Assembly: GCA_027064045.1 (NCBI GenBank)
Contig: JAMOQK010000007.1
Coordinates: forward strand, 1 to 62,919
Reading direction: 5' to 3'
Source: Sulfurimonas sp.
Lineage (GTDB): Bacteria > Campylobacterota > Campylobacteria > Campylobacterales > Sulfurimonadaceae
Length of the DNA stretch: 62,919 nucleotides
Under the pieces are notes generated by a model. That model saw only the letters and a list, made by a program, of their open reading frames with translations. It did not search any database and was not told the DNA's origin. Shown in pieces: positions 46,072 through 56,233 of this stretch; the first letter of the stretch is position 1; every line of letters begins with the position of its first letter. The translations under genes were made by a program, and so were the position numbers.

Positions 46072-46719
46072 ATGAATGAATTTGGACTCTTACTTATATT
46101 TTGGTATGGTATCCTCCACGCTTTTGGTCCCGACCATCTCACAGCTATCGCAGATTTTTCCATCGGTAAAGACAAGAAAAAAACTTTACTTATAACAACG
46201 CTTTTTGCCATGGGTCATGGTCTTAGTCTTTTTGTATTTGCTAAAATTTTACAAAGTATAGACATAAGTGAGAATATTTTAAGATATGGTGATATGATCT
46301 CAGCATCTGTTATTTTAAGTATGGGGGTATATCTACTATATATGGTTTTTACAGACAAAATCCATCTAGGTTATCATACTCATACAGATGGTAGTCAACA
46401 TACTCATATATACTTTGGCAAAGAGCATCAGCATGATAATAATGTTGCTACAACTTCAGCCTTCACAATGGGTCTTTTGATGGGTGCAGGTGGTGTTCGT
46501 GGTATGCTTGTTACACTTGGAGTATTACAAGGGCAAAATGTTGATTTTACACTCGTTTTAGCTTTTACTTTAGGAGTTATGCTTATCTTTGTAGGTTTTG
46601 GTGTTTTTATTTTGTATATTAATCAAAATTTATTAAACTCAAAACAAAATATAAGAAGAGTTTTTGCAACAGCAGGAGTTATCTCATTAGTTGTTGGCAG
46701 TAGTTTTATAGTTGGATAA
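46072..46719 (+). CDS. NicO/RcnA-type nickel transporter
   Basis: 215 residues, six hydrophobic segments. Metal signature HAFGPDHLTAIADF (residues 16-29, H-x4-DH) in the first helix pair; central His-rich cytoplasmic loop HTHTDGSQHTHIYFGKEHQH. RcnA relatives export and others import Ni/Co; in front of hypB and under the hydrogenase operator, an import role is the better inference. ATG after AAAGG; the operator lies 11 nt upstream. Confidence 0.83.
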   Translation: MNEFGLLLIFWYGILHAFGPDHLTAIADFSIGKDKKKTLLITTLFAMGHGLSLFVFAKILQSIDISENILRYGDMISASVILSMGVYLLYMVFTDKIHLGYHTHTDGSQHTHIYFGKEHQHDNNVATTSAFTMGLLMGAGGVRGMLVTLGVLQGQNVDFTLVLAFTLGVMLIFVGFGVFILYINQNLLNSKQNIRRVFATAGVISLVVGSSFIVG

Positions 46720-46744
46720 TAAAGAAAATTTTAAAGGATAAAAT

Positions 46745-47521
46745 ATGTGTGCAGATTGCGGATGTTCTATAACAGGACACACTCACGAACATAGTCATGA
46801 ACATCATCACGGAAGTAGCGAAGAACATCAAAAAGCTCATGGACACCTACATGACAATCCACAACTAAATGATGCTAAAACCATCTCGGTAATACAAAAG
46901 ATACTTGATAAAAATGACCATGAAGCAAAACACAATAGAGAGCATCTTGAAAAAAATGGTGTACTTGGTGTAAATCTTATGAGTTCCCCCGGAAGTGGAA
47001 AAACAACTATTTTAGAGTATTTAGCAGATGTAGCTGACTTTAAATATGGTGTTGTTGAGGGTGATTTAGAGACAAGCAGAGATGCAGACAGACTCAAAGC
47101 CAAAGGGATAGAGGCTCATCAGATTCAAACAGGAAGTGCTTGTCATCTTGATGCTTTTATGGTTCATAAAGCACTTCATCATATAGATTTAAACAAAATA
47201 GATGTCTGTTTTGTGGAAAATGTTGGCAACCTTGTTTGCCCTGCAAGTTATGATGTTGGAACTCACTTAAATATAGTACTTGTTTCCATACCTGAGGGTG
47301 AAGATAAAATTGCAAAATATCCTGTGATGTTTCGTCAAGCAGACTTAATTTTGTTTACAAAAACAGACCTTTTACCATACTTTAATTATGATATAGAAAA
47401 AGAGAAAGAAACTGCAAGAAAGCTAAAACCAAATGTTGATATGCTTGAAGTAAATATAAATGATATTGAGAGTATCAAAAATATCGCTTCATGGATAGAA
47501 TTTAAAAGGAAGATGAGATAA
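46745..47521 (+). CDS. hypB: Hydrogenase nickel-insertion GTPase HypB
   Basis: 258 residues. Starts with MCADCGCS (CxxCGC high-affinity Ni site) and a His-rich stretch HTHEHSHEHHHG for Ni storage. P-loop SSPGSGKTTILEYL (about 80-93), switch GDLETSRDADRL, metal pair in TGSACHLDAFM, G4 FTKTDLLPY. Delivers Ni with HypA. Overlaps hypC by 1 nt (TAATG). Confidence 0.96.
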   Translation: MCADCGCSITGHTHEHSHEHHHGSSEEHQKAHGHLHDNPQLNDAKTISVIQKILDKNDHEAKHNREHLEKNGVLGVNLMSSPGSGKTTILEYLADVADFKYGVVEGDLETSRDADRLKAKGIEAHQIQTGSACHLDAFMVHKALHHIDLNKIDVCFVENVGNLVCPASYDVGTHLNIVLVSIPEGEDKIAKYPVMFRQADLILFTKTDLLPYFNYDIEKEKETARKLKPNVDMLEVNINDIESIKNIASWIEFKRKMR

Positions 47522-47823
47522 TGTGCCTATCTATACCAAGTAAAGTTGTAAAAATAAACAAAGAAACAAATGTAGCAACTGTTGATACGATGGGTATCAA
47601 AAGAGATGCTTCTCTTGATTTAATGGCAGAAGATGATGTAAAAGTTGGGGATTTTGTACTTCTTCATATAGGTTTTGTTATGAATAAAATAGATGAGGGA
47701 GATGCTCTTGCCTCGATTGAAACATACAAAGAGATACTTGCCATCATGGATGAAGAGGATCGGCAACAGGCAATTTTGGAAGAAGATGAAATGAGTGTCC
47801 AAACAGAGGTAGCACCTAAGTGA
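47521..47823 (+). CDS. hypC: Hydrogenase maturation chaperone HypC
   Basis: 100 residues. Begins MCLSIPSKVVKI; Cys2 carries the Fe(CN)2CO unit between HypD and the large subunit. OB-like body with GDFVLLHIGFVMNKIDEGDA. The C-terminal acidic tail is slightly long. Overlaps hypD by 4 nt. Confidence 0.95.
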   Translation: MCLSIPSKVVKINKETNVATVDTMGIKRDASLDLMAEDDVKVGDFVLLHIGFVMNKIDEGDALASIETYKEILAIMDEEDRQQAILEEDEMSVQTEVAPK

Positions 47824-48962
47824 AATTAGAACTAAAAAATCTTTATGATGATTTTAGAGATGGTAAAACTATCAAAGCCTATGCCAAACTCATAGAAGAT
47901 GAAGCAAAAAAGATAGATAAAGATATAAATATTATGGAGGTTTGTGGAGGTCATACACACACCATTATGAAATTTGGTCTGCCACAACTCATGCCAAAAA
48001 ACATCCATTTTATCCATGGTCCAGGGTGTCCTGTATGTATTATGCCAAAAGAGAGGATAGACCATGCTTATGTTTTAGCAATGCAAAAAGATGTAATTCT
48101 TGTAACTTTGGGCGATATGATAAAAGTTCCAGGAAGTCACGGAAGTTTACAAAATGCAAGAGCAAAAGGTGCTGATGTCAGGTTTGTTTACTCCCCAATG
48201 GAGTGTATAAAAATAGCAGATGAAAATCCAAACAAAAAAATAATCTTTTTTGCTATTGGATTTGAGACAACTACCCCCATGACTGCTGCACTTGTGGATT
48301 TTACACTAAAAAAAGATATAAAAAATATATATTTTCACATAAACCATGTAACAGTTCCAGAAGTTATGAAAGAGCTAATTGACAGTAGAGATGAGCATGT
48401 GGACAGTTATAACAATCGTATTGATGCTTTTTTAGGACCTAGTCATGTAAGTGTAATAGCTGGAGCAAAAATATATGATCAGTTTCCAAGAGATTATGGC
48501 AGACCTGTTGTTGTGACAGGATTTGAACCTGTTGATATGATGGAAGGTGTTTATAAAATTCTAAAACAATTCACAGAACAAAGATGTGAAAACGAGATAC
48601 AATACAATAGAGTTGTAACTTATGAAGGCAATACAAATGCCCAAAAACTCATAGATAAATATTTTGACAAAGTAAATCTTTTTAAATGGAGAGGTCTTGG
48701 AAATGTACCAGATAGTGGACTTAAACTAAAAGATAAGTTTGCTAAATATGATGCAGAAGTTATATATGATGAGATATTACCAAAACATGAGATAGAAGAT
48801 CATAAACTTTGTATTTGTGGAGATATTTTACGGGGTATGGCTCATCCGACAGAGTGTAGTATTTTTGGTACAGCATGTAAACCAAGTAGCCCAGTGGGGA
48901 GTTGCATGGTTAGTAGCGAGGGAGCATGTGCAGCTTACTTTAAATATGGAAATATGGTATAA
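47820..48962 (+). CDS. hypD: Fe-S maturation protein HypD
   Basis: 380 residues. Scaffold for Fe(CN)2CO. Conserved MEVCGGHTHTIMKFGLPQL, IHGPGCPVCIMPKE and the C-terminal 4Fe-4S-binding stretch CICGDILRGMAHPTEC, FGTACKPSSPVGSCM. GTG start: the track begins at 47820 overlapping hypC. ATGA-type coupling in a hypBCD run. Confidence 0.95.
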   Translation: MKLELKNLYDDFRDGKTIKAYAKLIEDEAKKIDKDINIMEVCGGHTHTIMKFGLPQLMPKNIHFIHGPGCPVCIMPKERIDHAYVLAMQKDVILVTLGDMIKVPGSHGSLQNARAKGADVRFVYSPMECIKIADENPNKKIIFFAIGFETTTPMTAALVDFTLKKDIKNIYFHINHVTVPEVMKELIDSRDEHVDSYNNRIDAFLGPSHVSVIAGAKIYDQFPRDYGRPVVVTGFEPVDMMEGVYKILKQFTEQRCENEIQYNRVVTYEGNTNAQKLIDKYFDKVNLFKWRGLGNVPDSGLKLKDKFAKYDAEVIYDEILPKHEIEDHKLCICGDILRGMAHPTECSIFGTACKPSSPVGSCMVSSEGACAAYFKYGNMV

Positions 48963-48972
48963 TACTTTTAAA

Positions 48973-48990
48973 AGTACTCTTTAGAGTATT
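48973..48990. promoter_or_regulatory. Palindrome before the toxin-antitoxin pair
   Basis: AGTACTCT-TT-AGAGTATT: perfect TACTCT/AGAGTA arms plus flanking A:T and G:T pairs. It lies between the hypD stop and the antitoxin ATG and could be the autoregulatory site bound by the antitoxin, or an mRNA hairpin between hypD and the inserted genes. Confidence 0.45.
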
Positions 48991-49005
48991 GTTAAGGATG
49001 TGACA

Positions 49006-49254
49006 ATGATAGTAACTGCAAATGAAGTAAAAAAAAGAGGTGTATCTCTTTTTGATGAACTTTTTGAGAAGTTTGATGATTTGATTATAAGTGTCAGAGG
49101 TAAAAAAAAGTATATCGTTATGGATTATGAGCGATATGAAAAGATAAGAGAATATGAGTTAGATAGAGCATATAAAGAGGTTATGGAGGATATTGAGAAT
49201 GGGGATTATCATACAGATATAGATAAACACCTCAAAGAGATAGCAGATGTATGA
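49006..49254 (+). CDS. Phd/YefM-type antitoxin
   Basis: 82 residues from ATG 49006 with AAGGA 7 nt upstream (track start GTG 49000). N-terminal DNA-binding fold MIVTANEVKKRGVSLFDELF, DDLIISVRGKKKYIVMDYER; C-terminal helix and acidic tail (ENGDYHTDIDKHLKEIADV) to bind the toxin. Overlaps the toxin start by 8 nt, the usual order antitoxin-toxin. Confidence 0.83.
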   Translation: MIVTANEVKKRGVSLFDELFEKFDDLIISVRGKKKYIVMDYERYEKIREYELDRAYKEVMEDIENGDYHTDIDKHLKEIADV

Positions 49255-49519
49255 GATAAAAATCACAAAAAGATATGATAGAGTTTCAAAAAAGTTTTTT
49301 AAAAAACACCAAAATTTAAAAGACAGATATATCAAAACTATCAATATCTTAAAAACAAACCCTTTTCATCCATCTCTTAGACTTCACAAACTTCAAGGGG
49401 AGACAAAAGAGTATCACTCTGTTTCAATAGATATGCAATACAGAATAATTATAGATTTTATCATAATAGATGAGCAGATAATTCTCATAGATATTGGCTC
49501 ACATGATGATGTTTACTAA
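49247..49519 (+). CDS. RelE/ParE-superfamily toxin
   Basis: 90 residues. MYEIKITKRYDRVSKKFFKK, LRLHKLQGETKEYHSVSIDM and QYRIIIDFIIIDEQIILIDI with terminal GSHDDVY match the YafQ/RelE-like RNase fold (basic helix, K-L-x-G, YR core). Predicted mRNA interferase. Inserted between hypD and hypE, in the same direction, leaving the operon readable through. Confidence 0.83.
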   Translation: MYEIKITKRYDRVSKKFFKKHQNLKDRYIKTINILKTNPFHPSLRLHKLQGETKEYHSVSIDMQYRIIIDFIIIDEQIILIDIGSHDDVY

Positions 49520-49528
49520 AGGATAATA

Positions 49529-50527
49529 ATGCAGAAAAATATAACCTTAGCCATGGGAAATGGTGGCGAAGAGAACAATAAACTTATAACAGATATATTT
49601 TATAAAGCTTTTAAAAATGAGATTTTAGAGAGATCTGAAGATGCCGCAGTGCTTGGTTTTGGAAACGAAAAAATAGCTATGAGTACCGACAGCTTTACGG
49701 TAAGCCCCATATTTTTTAGTGGCAGTGACATAGGAAAACTAAGTATTTGTGGAACTTGTAATGACCTTGCTATGATGGGGGCAAAACCAAAATATCTAAC
49801 AGTTGGGATAATTCTTGAAGAGGGATTTTCAATAAAAGATCTACAAAAGATAGTAAGAAGCATGAAAAAAGAACTTGAGATAAACGGTGCTATTGTAGTT
49901 AGTGGAGATACAAAAGTTATGCCAAAAGGTACACTAGATAAAATCATCATAAACACAACAGGTGTTGGTGAAATTTTATATGATGGGATTAGCTCAAACT
50001 CTATTACAGAAGAAGACACTATTATAGTTAGTCGTGATATAGGTTGTCATGGTGCGACTATATTTGCTTCAAGAGAGGGAATAGAACTTGAGAGTGAATT
50101 AAAGAGTGATTGTACTTCATTGTTTCCAATAGTAAAAAAACTCATAGATGGTGGAGTGAAAATCACAGCCCTAAGAGATGCAACAAGAGGTGGAGTAGCA
50201 GCGGTGCTAAATGAGTGGGCAAAACAAAGTGACATTTGTATAGAAGTGGATGAAGATAGCATACCTGTATCACAAGAGGTTTACGGCATGTGTGAAATGC
50301 TTGGATTTGAAGCAACTGCATTGGCAAACGAAGGAACTTTTTGTCTTTCAATAAAAAAAGATGATGAGAAAAAAGCACTTGAAATTTTAAAAGAGTTTAA
50401 TCCACATGCCACAACCATAGCAAAAGTGACATCATCACATAAACAAAAAGTTATACTTAACAGCTCTTACGGTACTCAAAGGTTTTTAGACACTCCAAGT
50501 GGAGAATTGCTTCCTAGGATTTGTTAA
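49529..50527 (+). CDS. hypE: Carbamoyl dehydratase HypE
   Basis: 332 residues. PurM-like ATPase turning the C-terminal thiocarbamate into thiocyanate for Fe-CN. N-terminal TLAMGNGGEENNKLITDIFY, MSTDSFTVSP; ATP site GDTKVMP; DATRGGVAAVLNEWA; ends in PRIC with the required terminal Cys. Contains two copies of the CACATGCC core word near its 3' end. Confidence 0.95.
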   Translation: MQKNITLAMGNGGEENNKLITDIFYKAFKNEILERSEDAAVLGFGNEKIAMSTDSFTVSPIFFSGSDIGKLSICGTCNDLAMMGAKPKYLTVGIILEEGFSIKDLQKIVRSMKKELEINGAIVVSGDTKVMPKGTLDKIIINTTGVGEILYDGISSNSITEEDTIIVSRDIGCHGATIFASREGIELESELKSDCTSLFPIVKKLIDGGVKITALRDATRGGVAAVLNEWAKQSDICIEVDEDSIPVSQEVYGMCEMLGFEATALANEGTFCLSIKKDDEKKALEILKEFNPHATTIAKVTSSHKQKVILNSSYGTQRFLDTPSGELLPRIC

Positions 50528-50531
50528 ATAT

Positions 50532-50903
50532 ATGAAAATTAATCCAAATATATCATGTCCATGTGGAAGTGGTAAAAAGTATAAAAAATGTTGTGCTGTT
50601 TTTCACAAAGGAGGTTATCCTAAAAATGTGCTAAGCCTTATGAAAAGTAGGTATAGTGCTTTTACCCTTGGTAAAATAGACTACATCATAAAAACTTCAA
50701 CTTTTCAAAATGATTATGATGACTTAAAATCATTTAGTGAAAATTGTGAGTTTAAAAAACTTATAATCTTAGACCATACTGAAGATAGTGTAACCTTTAA
50801 TGCAACTGTATTTTGTAATAACATGGATAACAGTTTTACTGAAAAAAGTAAATTTATTATGGTTGATGGCATGTGGAAGTATGAAAGTGGAGAGATACTT
50901 TAG
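50532..50903 (+). CDS. YchJ-family SEC-C zinc protein
   Basis: 123 residues from ATG 50532 (MKINPNISCPCGSGKKYKKC), 4 nt after the hypE stop; the track start 33 nt earlier overlaps hypE. The N-terminal SEC-C motif CPCGSGKKYKKCC binds zinc, followed by a cystatin-like YchJ body (LMKSRYSAFTLGKIDYIIKT, KFIMVDGMWKYES). Function of the family is poorly known. Co-transcribed with hyp genes. Confidence 0.82.
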   Translation: MKINPNISCPCGSGKKYKKCCAVFHKGGYPKNVLSLMKSRYSAFTLGKIDYIIKTSTFQNDYDDLKSFSENCEFKKLIILDHTEDSVTFNATVFCNNMDNSFTEKSKFIMVDGMWKYESGEIL

Positions 50904-52532
50904 ATGAAAATAACACTTCTCATAACCAGTTTTAATTCTATTTCTCAACTTGTTTATACATATTTAAAAGACAAAAATCACAAAACAGATATTGTCTTTG
51001 CCACTTCACTCACAAGAGATAAAGAGATACAAGATTTTAACCCAGACTTGATATTGTGTCCTTTTTTGAAGCATTATATCCCACATGCCATATATGAGAA
51101 CTATCCAACTTTTGTTTTTCATCCAGGTATTAGAGGTGACCGTGGAGCTTATTCGCTTGAGTATGCTTTAAATGAAAAAAGTTGGGGTGGTGTGATTTTA
51201 AAAGTGGATAAAAACTATGATGGTGGAGACATTTTTGCCTCATTTAAATTTGAGATGAGAGATACTTACAAGGCTTCACTTTATAGAAATGAGATAAAAA
51301 AAGGATTTTTTGACATACTTGATCAATTTTTTAAAAACTACAAAGAGGACACAAAGACCCCACAAATCCTAAACCCACTCCACAAAAAGCCACATGCCAA
51401 GATAGATTGGCAAAGAGATACAACCAAAGAGATAGTTAGAAAAATAAATATGCTCGATAGTTACCCTGGCATAGAAGATGAGATTTTAGGTCTAACATAC
51501 CACCTTTTTGGTGCATGGGAAGAGGAACAACTAAAAAGTGATAAACCAAAAGAGATTTTAGCAAAAAGAGAGGGTGCTATCTGCATATCAACCATTGATG
51601 GTGCAGTATGGATAACACATCTAAAAACAACAGATGGTTTTAAATTACCAGCAACCTATGTTTTAAAAGAAAAACTAAAAGGGGTAAAAGAGGTTAGACT
51701 CCCCTTGCTTTTTGATATGAGTTATAAAACTTTTTATGAGATAAGCCATACTATGGATGGGGATGTAGCATACCTGTGTTTTAATTTTCACAATGGTGCT
51801 TTTATGGCAGAGCAATGTATAAGATTAAAATATGCTTTTGAATTTTTGAGAGAGAGTGCCAAAGTTATTGTGCTGATAGGTGGAAGAGATTTTTTTAGTA
51901 ATGGTATCCACCTAAATATCCTAGAAGACAGCAAAAAAAATGGTGAAGATGGCTGGAGCAATATAAATGCGATGAATGATTTGATTAAAAGCATAATATT
52001 TGCAGATGATGTTATAACGGTTGCTTCACTTCATCAAAATTCTGGTGCTGGTGGTGTATTTTTAGCTTTGGCATGTGACTTTGTTGTGGGTGCCAAAAGT
52101 GCAACGATAAATCCACACTATAAAACTCTTGGACTCAGTGGAAGTGAATATCATACATATACTCTGCCAAAAAGAGTTGGTAGAGATATGGCTACGAAAT
52201 TACTTGATGAGTGCCTACCCATCTCAACCCCACATGCCAAAAAGATAGGGATGATAGATGAAGTTTTTGATGATGATGGATACTTTAAAACTTTACGAGA
52301 ATATACTCAAAATATTATAAAAGATGAAGATGAATTTGAAGATTTTTTATATGAGAAACAAGATTATTTAGAAGAAAATGAGCAAATGATAGAGATAGCA
52401 AAAGAGGATGAAATAAAAACAATGTATCCAGAATTTTGGGATAAAAAAAGTCCATTTCATAAACTTAGATACGATTTTGTATATAAAGTTTGCCCAACAA
52501 AAACTCCAAAAAGGTTAAAATACAATGCATGA
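50904..52532 (+). CDS. hypX: HypX, CO-forming hydrogenase maturation factor
   Basis: 542 residues. N-terminal formyl-transferase-like domain (about 1-260: [40 protein letters not shown]) transfers the formyl of 10-formyl-THF to CoA; the C-terminal crotonase-like domain (about 270-520: [31 protein letters not shown]) decarbonylates formyl-CoA to release CO for the Fe site. Known from aerobic or O2-exposed hydrogenase makers. ATG immediately after the ychJ stop; overlaps hypA by 8 nt. Four exact or core copies of the CCACATGCCA word. Confidence 0.92.
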   Translation: MKITLLITSFNSISQLVYTYLKDKNHKTDIVFATSLTRDKEIQDFNPDLILCPFLKHYIPHAIYENYPTFVFHPGIRGDRGAYSLEYALNEKSWGGVILKVDKNYDGGDIFASFKFEMRDTYKASLYRNEIKKGFFDILDQFFKNYKEDTKTPQILNPLHKKPHAKIDWQRDTTKEIVRKINMLDSYPGIEDEILGLTYHLFGAWEEEQLKSDKPKEILAKREGAICISTIDGAVWITHLKTTDGFKLPATYVLKEKLKGVKEVRLPLLFDMSYKTFYEISHTMDGDVAYLCFNFHNGAFMAEQCIRLKYAFEFLRESAKVIVLIGGRDFFSNGIHLNILEDSKKNGEDGWSNINAMNDLIKSIIFADDVITVASLHQNSGAGGVFLALACDFVVGAKSATINPHYKTLGLSGSEYHTYTLPKRVGRDMATKLLDECLPISTPHAKKIGMIDEVFDDDGYFKTLREYTQNIIKDEDEFEDFLYEKQDYLEENEQMIEIAKEDEIKTMYPEFWDKKSPFHKLRYDFVYKVCPTKTPKRLKYNA

Positions 52533-52866
52533 ATATAGTATAGTCCAATCACTGCTTGATAGTTGTGAAGAAAATGCCAAAGAAAATAACAGTGAAAAAA
52601 TCGCAAAAGTTGTAGTTAAAATAGGTGTTATGAGTGGTGTAGAACCAGATTTACTCAAAACTGCTTTTGATACTTTTAAAGAGGGTACTATGTGTGAAGA
52701 TTGTGAGTTTGTCATAAATATACAACCCATACTGGTACTCTGCCGTAGTTGTAATACAAAATCCACACTGAGTAAAAATGAATACGAATGTCCAAAGTGT
52801 AAAAGTGTTGAGTTAGATGTATTAGATGGTGAAGATATGTATCTTATGCAACTAGAATTAGTCTAA
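52525..52866 (+). CDS. hypA: Nickel metallochaperone HypA
   Basis: 113 residues. Ni site MHEYS (His2, Glu3), Zn ribbon CRSC...CPKC (about 75-92). Hands Ni to hydrogenase (and possibly urease) with HypB. Last gene of the operon; its stop overlaps the convergent FAD oxidoreductase stop by 4 nt, so no terminator space exists between them. Confidence 0.95.
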   Translation: MHEYSIVQSLLDSCEENAKENNSEKIAKVVVKIGVMSGVEPDLLKTAFDTFKEGTMCEDCEFVINIQPILVLCRSCNTKSTLSKNEYECPKCKSVELDVLDGEDMYLMQLELV

Positions 52867-53981
52867 AGTTTCTTAGCCCATCTAGCAAAAAATCTAGCTG
52901 GACTTAACCTTTTGCTTATCTTTTTATCGTTTAAAATTTTATCTTTTAATATTTTTGCTAAATATGGTGCTAAAACAAAACCATAACCACCATTTCCATT
53001 TATCATATAAAGATTTGGATAGTATATATACTCATCAAAAGATGGTTTTTTCGTTTTAAAGTTAATACCACCACATGCCAAAGTTTCACCAGAAAGGACT
53101 AAAGAACCAACCATTGGGATATAATCAAAACTTCCACTTCTAAGACCTGTATAATCTTTTATCACTTCTACATCTTCTAACTTTAAAGTTTGTCCAGCTT
53201 TTTGTAGTAACTCAGCCCTACCCTTTTGTATATTATAAGGTTCTTGTGAGGTTTGTGGATGATAATGAACATTATGTGTCGCACCAATAGCTAAAACACC
53301 ATCTTTACTTGGTGAGATTGAAACAAACTGATGGATAGAATATGGATTTTGTGTAGCAGTCTTTACATCTATACGATGTCCCCACACTCCACGAAGTTTT
53401 AAGTATGGCTCTTTTATTATCTGCTCATAAGCACCAGTTGCCAAAACAACATCTTTTGCACAATAACACTCATTTATAACCCACATCCCATCATCATATT
53501 GTAAACTATCAACCTTTTCTTGTTTAAATATTGCACCTTTTATCATCTCTTGGCATGTGGATACAGCATCTACAACCCCAGCATCCAAAGATATATTTTG
53601 CATCTCTTTGGCATGTGGATTTAAAGTAGCTAAAATCTCTTCTGATGGAGATTTCAATTTTAAGGTGGCATGTTCTTTATAGTATTTTAAAATTTCACCA
53701 CTGATTTCATCTTGAGCAATATGAAGAAGTTGTGCTTTTGTAAAAGAAGTATGAAAATTTTTCTCATAAAATTCCATAGAGTAGATAAAAGCATCATGAA
53801 GCAACTCTTTTAGCTCTCCAGCTTTTGAAAATTTTGGAGATACAAAAGCACCAGCAGCACCACTACCACCACTAGCAACCCCATCCATATCTAAAATAAG
53901 TACATTTTTTTTAGCTTTTACCATCTCATAAGCAACACTACATCCGTTTATACCCGCACCAATTACAACAACATCATACAT
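52863..53981 (-). CDS. FAD-dependent amino-acid oxidase-like protein (ThiO/DadA/MnmC family)
   Basis: 372 residues. FAD fold [20 protein letters not shown] at the N-terminus, [21 protein letters not shown]-terminal [15 protein letters not shown] and [19 protein letters not shown]. The 'GAFVSP...' pattern resembles the FAD domain of MnmC or ThiO (glycine oxidase). Without the methyltransferase domain of MnmC I cannot decide; ThiO is thiamine-related. Cytoplasmic. Contains three exact CCACATGCCA-type words (53071, 53551, 53609). Confidence 0.75.
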   Translation of the reverse strand: MYDVVVIGAGINGCSVAYEMVKAKKNVLILDMDGVASGGSGAAGAFVSPKFSKAGELKELLHDAFIYSMEFYEKNFHTSFTKAQLLHIAQDEISGEILKYYKEHATLKLKSPSEEILATLNPHAKEMQNISLDAGVVDAVSTCQEMIKGAIFKQEKVDSLQYDDGMWVINECYCAKDVVLATGAYEQIIKEPYLKLRGVWGHRIDVKTATQNPYSIHQFVSISPSKDGVLAIGATHNVHYHPQTSQEPYNIQKGRAELLQKAGQTLKLEDVEVIKDYTGLRSGSFDYIPMVGSLVLSGETLACGGINFKTKKPSFDEYIYYPNLYMINGNGGYGFVLAPYLAKILKDKILNDKKISKRLSPARFFARWAKKL

Positions 53982-54054
53982 CGTATAATTCCACCGTCAC
54001 TTATAAAGAATTTTTCCGTTTACACACCACATCTTACACAACTAAAATTAAGTC

Positions 54055-56073
54055 TTAAATACTAACTTCTTTTATATCTGCAATATTTAAGATACTTTTA
54101 TATATGGAAGCCACCAAAGATTTACGATTGTTTTTAACCTTTTCATCTTCAGCATTTACCATAACACTATCAAAAAACTTATCTAATTCAGGTTTAAGTC
54201 CAAGAAGTGAGTCAAGTTCATCTTCATAGCAATCATACTCTTTTTGTGCAATCTGCATATATTTTTCATAAAGTTCACGCTCTGCATCATCTTCAAAAAG
54301 TTTACTATCTACAACCAAATCAACTGACAAATCTATATCTCTTGTAATGTTTGCAACCCTTTTAAAAGTTGAAAAAGCATCACTAAAACCTTCAGAATTT
54401 GCTATGTTGTCTAACGCTTGAATCTTTTTAGAGATAGCTAAAAGCTCCCTCTCTCCAGTTGATAAAACAGCTTCAACAACAGAAGGATTTACCTTATGAT
54501 ACTGTTTAACTCTTTCAAGGAAAAAAGCCTCTAACTTTTTCATATCTATCTTATCGTATCCACATGCCAAAGTATTTAAATCTTTGACAATATCAAACTC
54601 AAAATCATATTCATTTGTTATCCTGAGTAAACCATTAACAGCACGACGAAGTGCAAATGGATCTCTTGAGCCTGTTGGGATTTGATTTACGCTAAAAAGT
54701 GCTAAAAGTGTATCTAATTTTATACTCATTGCAACTATGGCACTCATAGGAGTTGATGGTAAAGCACTCTCCTCACCATCTGGTAAATACTGCTCAGCTA
54801 TAGCAGTAGCAACCTCCCTGCTCTCCCCTTGTTCTAACGCATAGTAACCACCCATAAGACCTTGAAGTTCTGTAAATTCATAAACCATCTCACTCATCAA
54901 GTCAGCTTTTGCTAAGTTTATAGCTTTATCCAACTCCTCTTTTGGAGTGTCTATTTTATATTTTTCATACAATGCTGAAGCTATTTTAGCCTCTCTTGTT
55001 ATCTTATCTTTAACACTTCCAAGACCTTTAAAAAATGCAACTTTTTCAAGTCCGTCCGTAGTTAAACCGTTCTTCAAGTCATTATCCCAAAAGAAAAGTC
55101 CATCAGCAAGTCTTGGTCTTAAAACTCTCTCATTTCCCTCTATAACTTTGGAAAAATCATCTGTCAGTGCATTTGAAACCACTACAAACTTATTGATAAG
55201 CTTACCATCTTTAAAAACAGGAAAATATCTTTGATGCTCTTTCATAGAAGTGATAATAACCTCAGGTGGAAGTCTTAAAAATGCTTCATCAAACGAACCT
55301 AAAAGTGCAGTTGGATTTTCAGTGATAGCCACAACCTCATCAAGCAAATCTTCATCTATCTCGATATTTAGTTTATTTGAATTTTCAATCTCTTTAAACT
55401 CTTTGAGTATCTTCTGTCGTCTTTCATCTTGAAAAAGGATAACTCCACCCTCTCTGATGGTATAAAAATAATCCTGCATACCTATAAGCTTTTTAGGTTT
55501 AAAGTCACTAACACGATGTACAAAAGTGACCAGCTTAGATTTTACACCAAAAAGTTCTACATCTATAAGGTCACCACCCATAACAACATTTAACCATCTA
55601 ACAGGTCTGATAAAACTTTTTTGTAACTCACCCCACCTCATAGACTTACCAAAATCAAGTGAAGTTATCCACTCATTTATAATGCTTTCTAAAAGAAGAC
55701 TTGAGTCTTTACCCTTAACATCTCTTTTATAGTAAAGCACCTCTTTGCCACCTTTAGTAGCTGTACTTAGCTCATCAAGTGAAACACCACATTTCTTCGC
55801 AAAACCATTCGCTGCAGGAGTTGGCTCACCATCTTTATATGCAACACTAAGTGGCGCTCCAAAAAACTCCTCAACACTATCTGGCTGAGAAGCTAAAAAA
55901 TCCCTATGCCAAAGAACTAAACGACGAGGTGTATAATAAAATTCAAATTCACCTAAAAGTGAATATTTTTGCAATATATCTGCATATTTTTTCTCAATAT
56001 TTTTTAACTCTTTTAAAAGTGGAACTGCTGGAAGCTCTTCAACACCTATCTCTATTAGTAATGGTTTAAACAT
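54055..56073 (-). CDS. glyS: Glycyl-tRNA synthetase beta subunit
   Basis: 672 residues, the normal beta subunit length. Works with GlyQ (not in window) as alpha2-beta2. Starts FKPLLIEIGVEELPAVPLLK; has YTPRRLVLW, HRVSDFKP, EHQRYFPVFKDGKL, RDPFALRRAVNGLLR and a C-terminal DALR-like helical end. ATG start; an exact CCACATGCCA word encodes LACG (54560). Confidence 0.95.
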   Translation of the reverse strand: MFKPLLIEIGVEELPAVPLLKELKNIEKKYADILQKYSLLGEFEFYYTPRRLVLWHRDFLASQPDSVEEFFGAPLSVAYKDGEPTPAANGFAKKCGVSLDELSTATKGGKEVLYYKRDVKGKDSSLLLESIINEWITSLDFGKSMRWGELQKSFIRPVRWLNVVMGGDLIDVELFGVKSKLVTFVHRVSDFKPKKLIGMQDYFYTIREGGVILFQDERRQKILKEFKEIENSNKLNIEIDEDLLDEVVAITENPTALLGSFDEAFLRLPPEVIITSMKEHQRYFPVFKDGKLINKFVVVSNALTDDFSKVIEGNERVLRPRLADGLFFWDNDLKNGLTTDGLEKVAFFKGLGSVKDKITREAKIASALYEKYKIDTPKEELDKAINLAKADLMSEMVYEFTELQGLMGGYYALEQGESREVATAIAEQYLPDGEESALPSTPMSAIVAMSIKLDTLLALFSVNQIPTGSRDPFALRRAVNGLLRITNEYDFEFDIVKDLNTLACGYDKIDMKKLEAFFLERVKQYHKVNPSVVEAVLSTGERELLAISKKIQALDNIANSEGFSDAFSTFKRVANITRDIDLSVDLVVDSKLFEDDAERELYEKYMQIAQKEYDCYEDELDSLLGLKPELDKFFDSVMVNAEDEKVKNNRKSLVASIYKSILNIADIKEVSI

Positions 56074-56233
56074 ATTTATACTCTTTTATTAAATTATTGC
56101 GATTTTATCTATTTTTTGGTTAAATACTTATAAATTAAAAAAATCTTAAATAAGATGGATAAACTCCTATTTATATTTTCTCAAATAAAGATAAGGCTAC
56201 AATACTACAAATAAAACAAAAAAAGGATTTCAC

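Noticed and set aside
49600-50019. 139-codon minus-strand ORF
   Set aside because: Shadow of hypE; no family features.
55904-55914. CTATGCCAAAG, TCATGCCAAA (47989), CATATGCCAA (8938), CACATGCTAG (59520) and other near matches of the word
   Set aside because: One or more mismatches in the core; could be decayed copies but were not counted.
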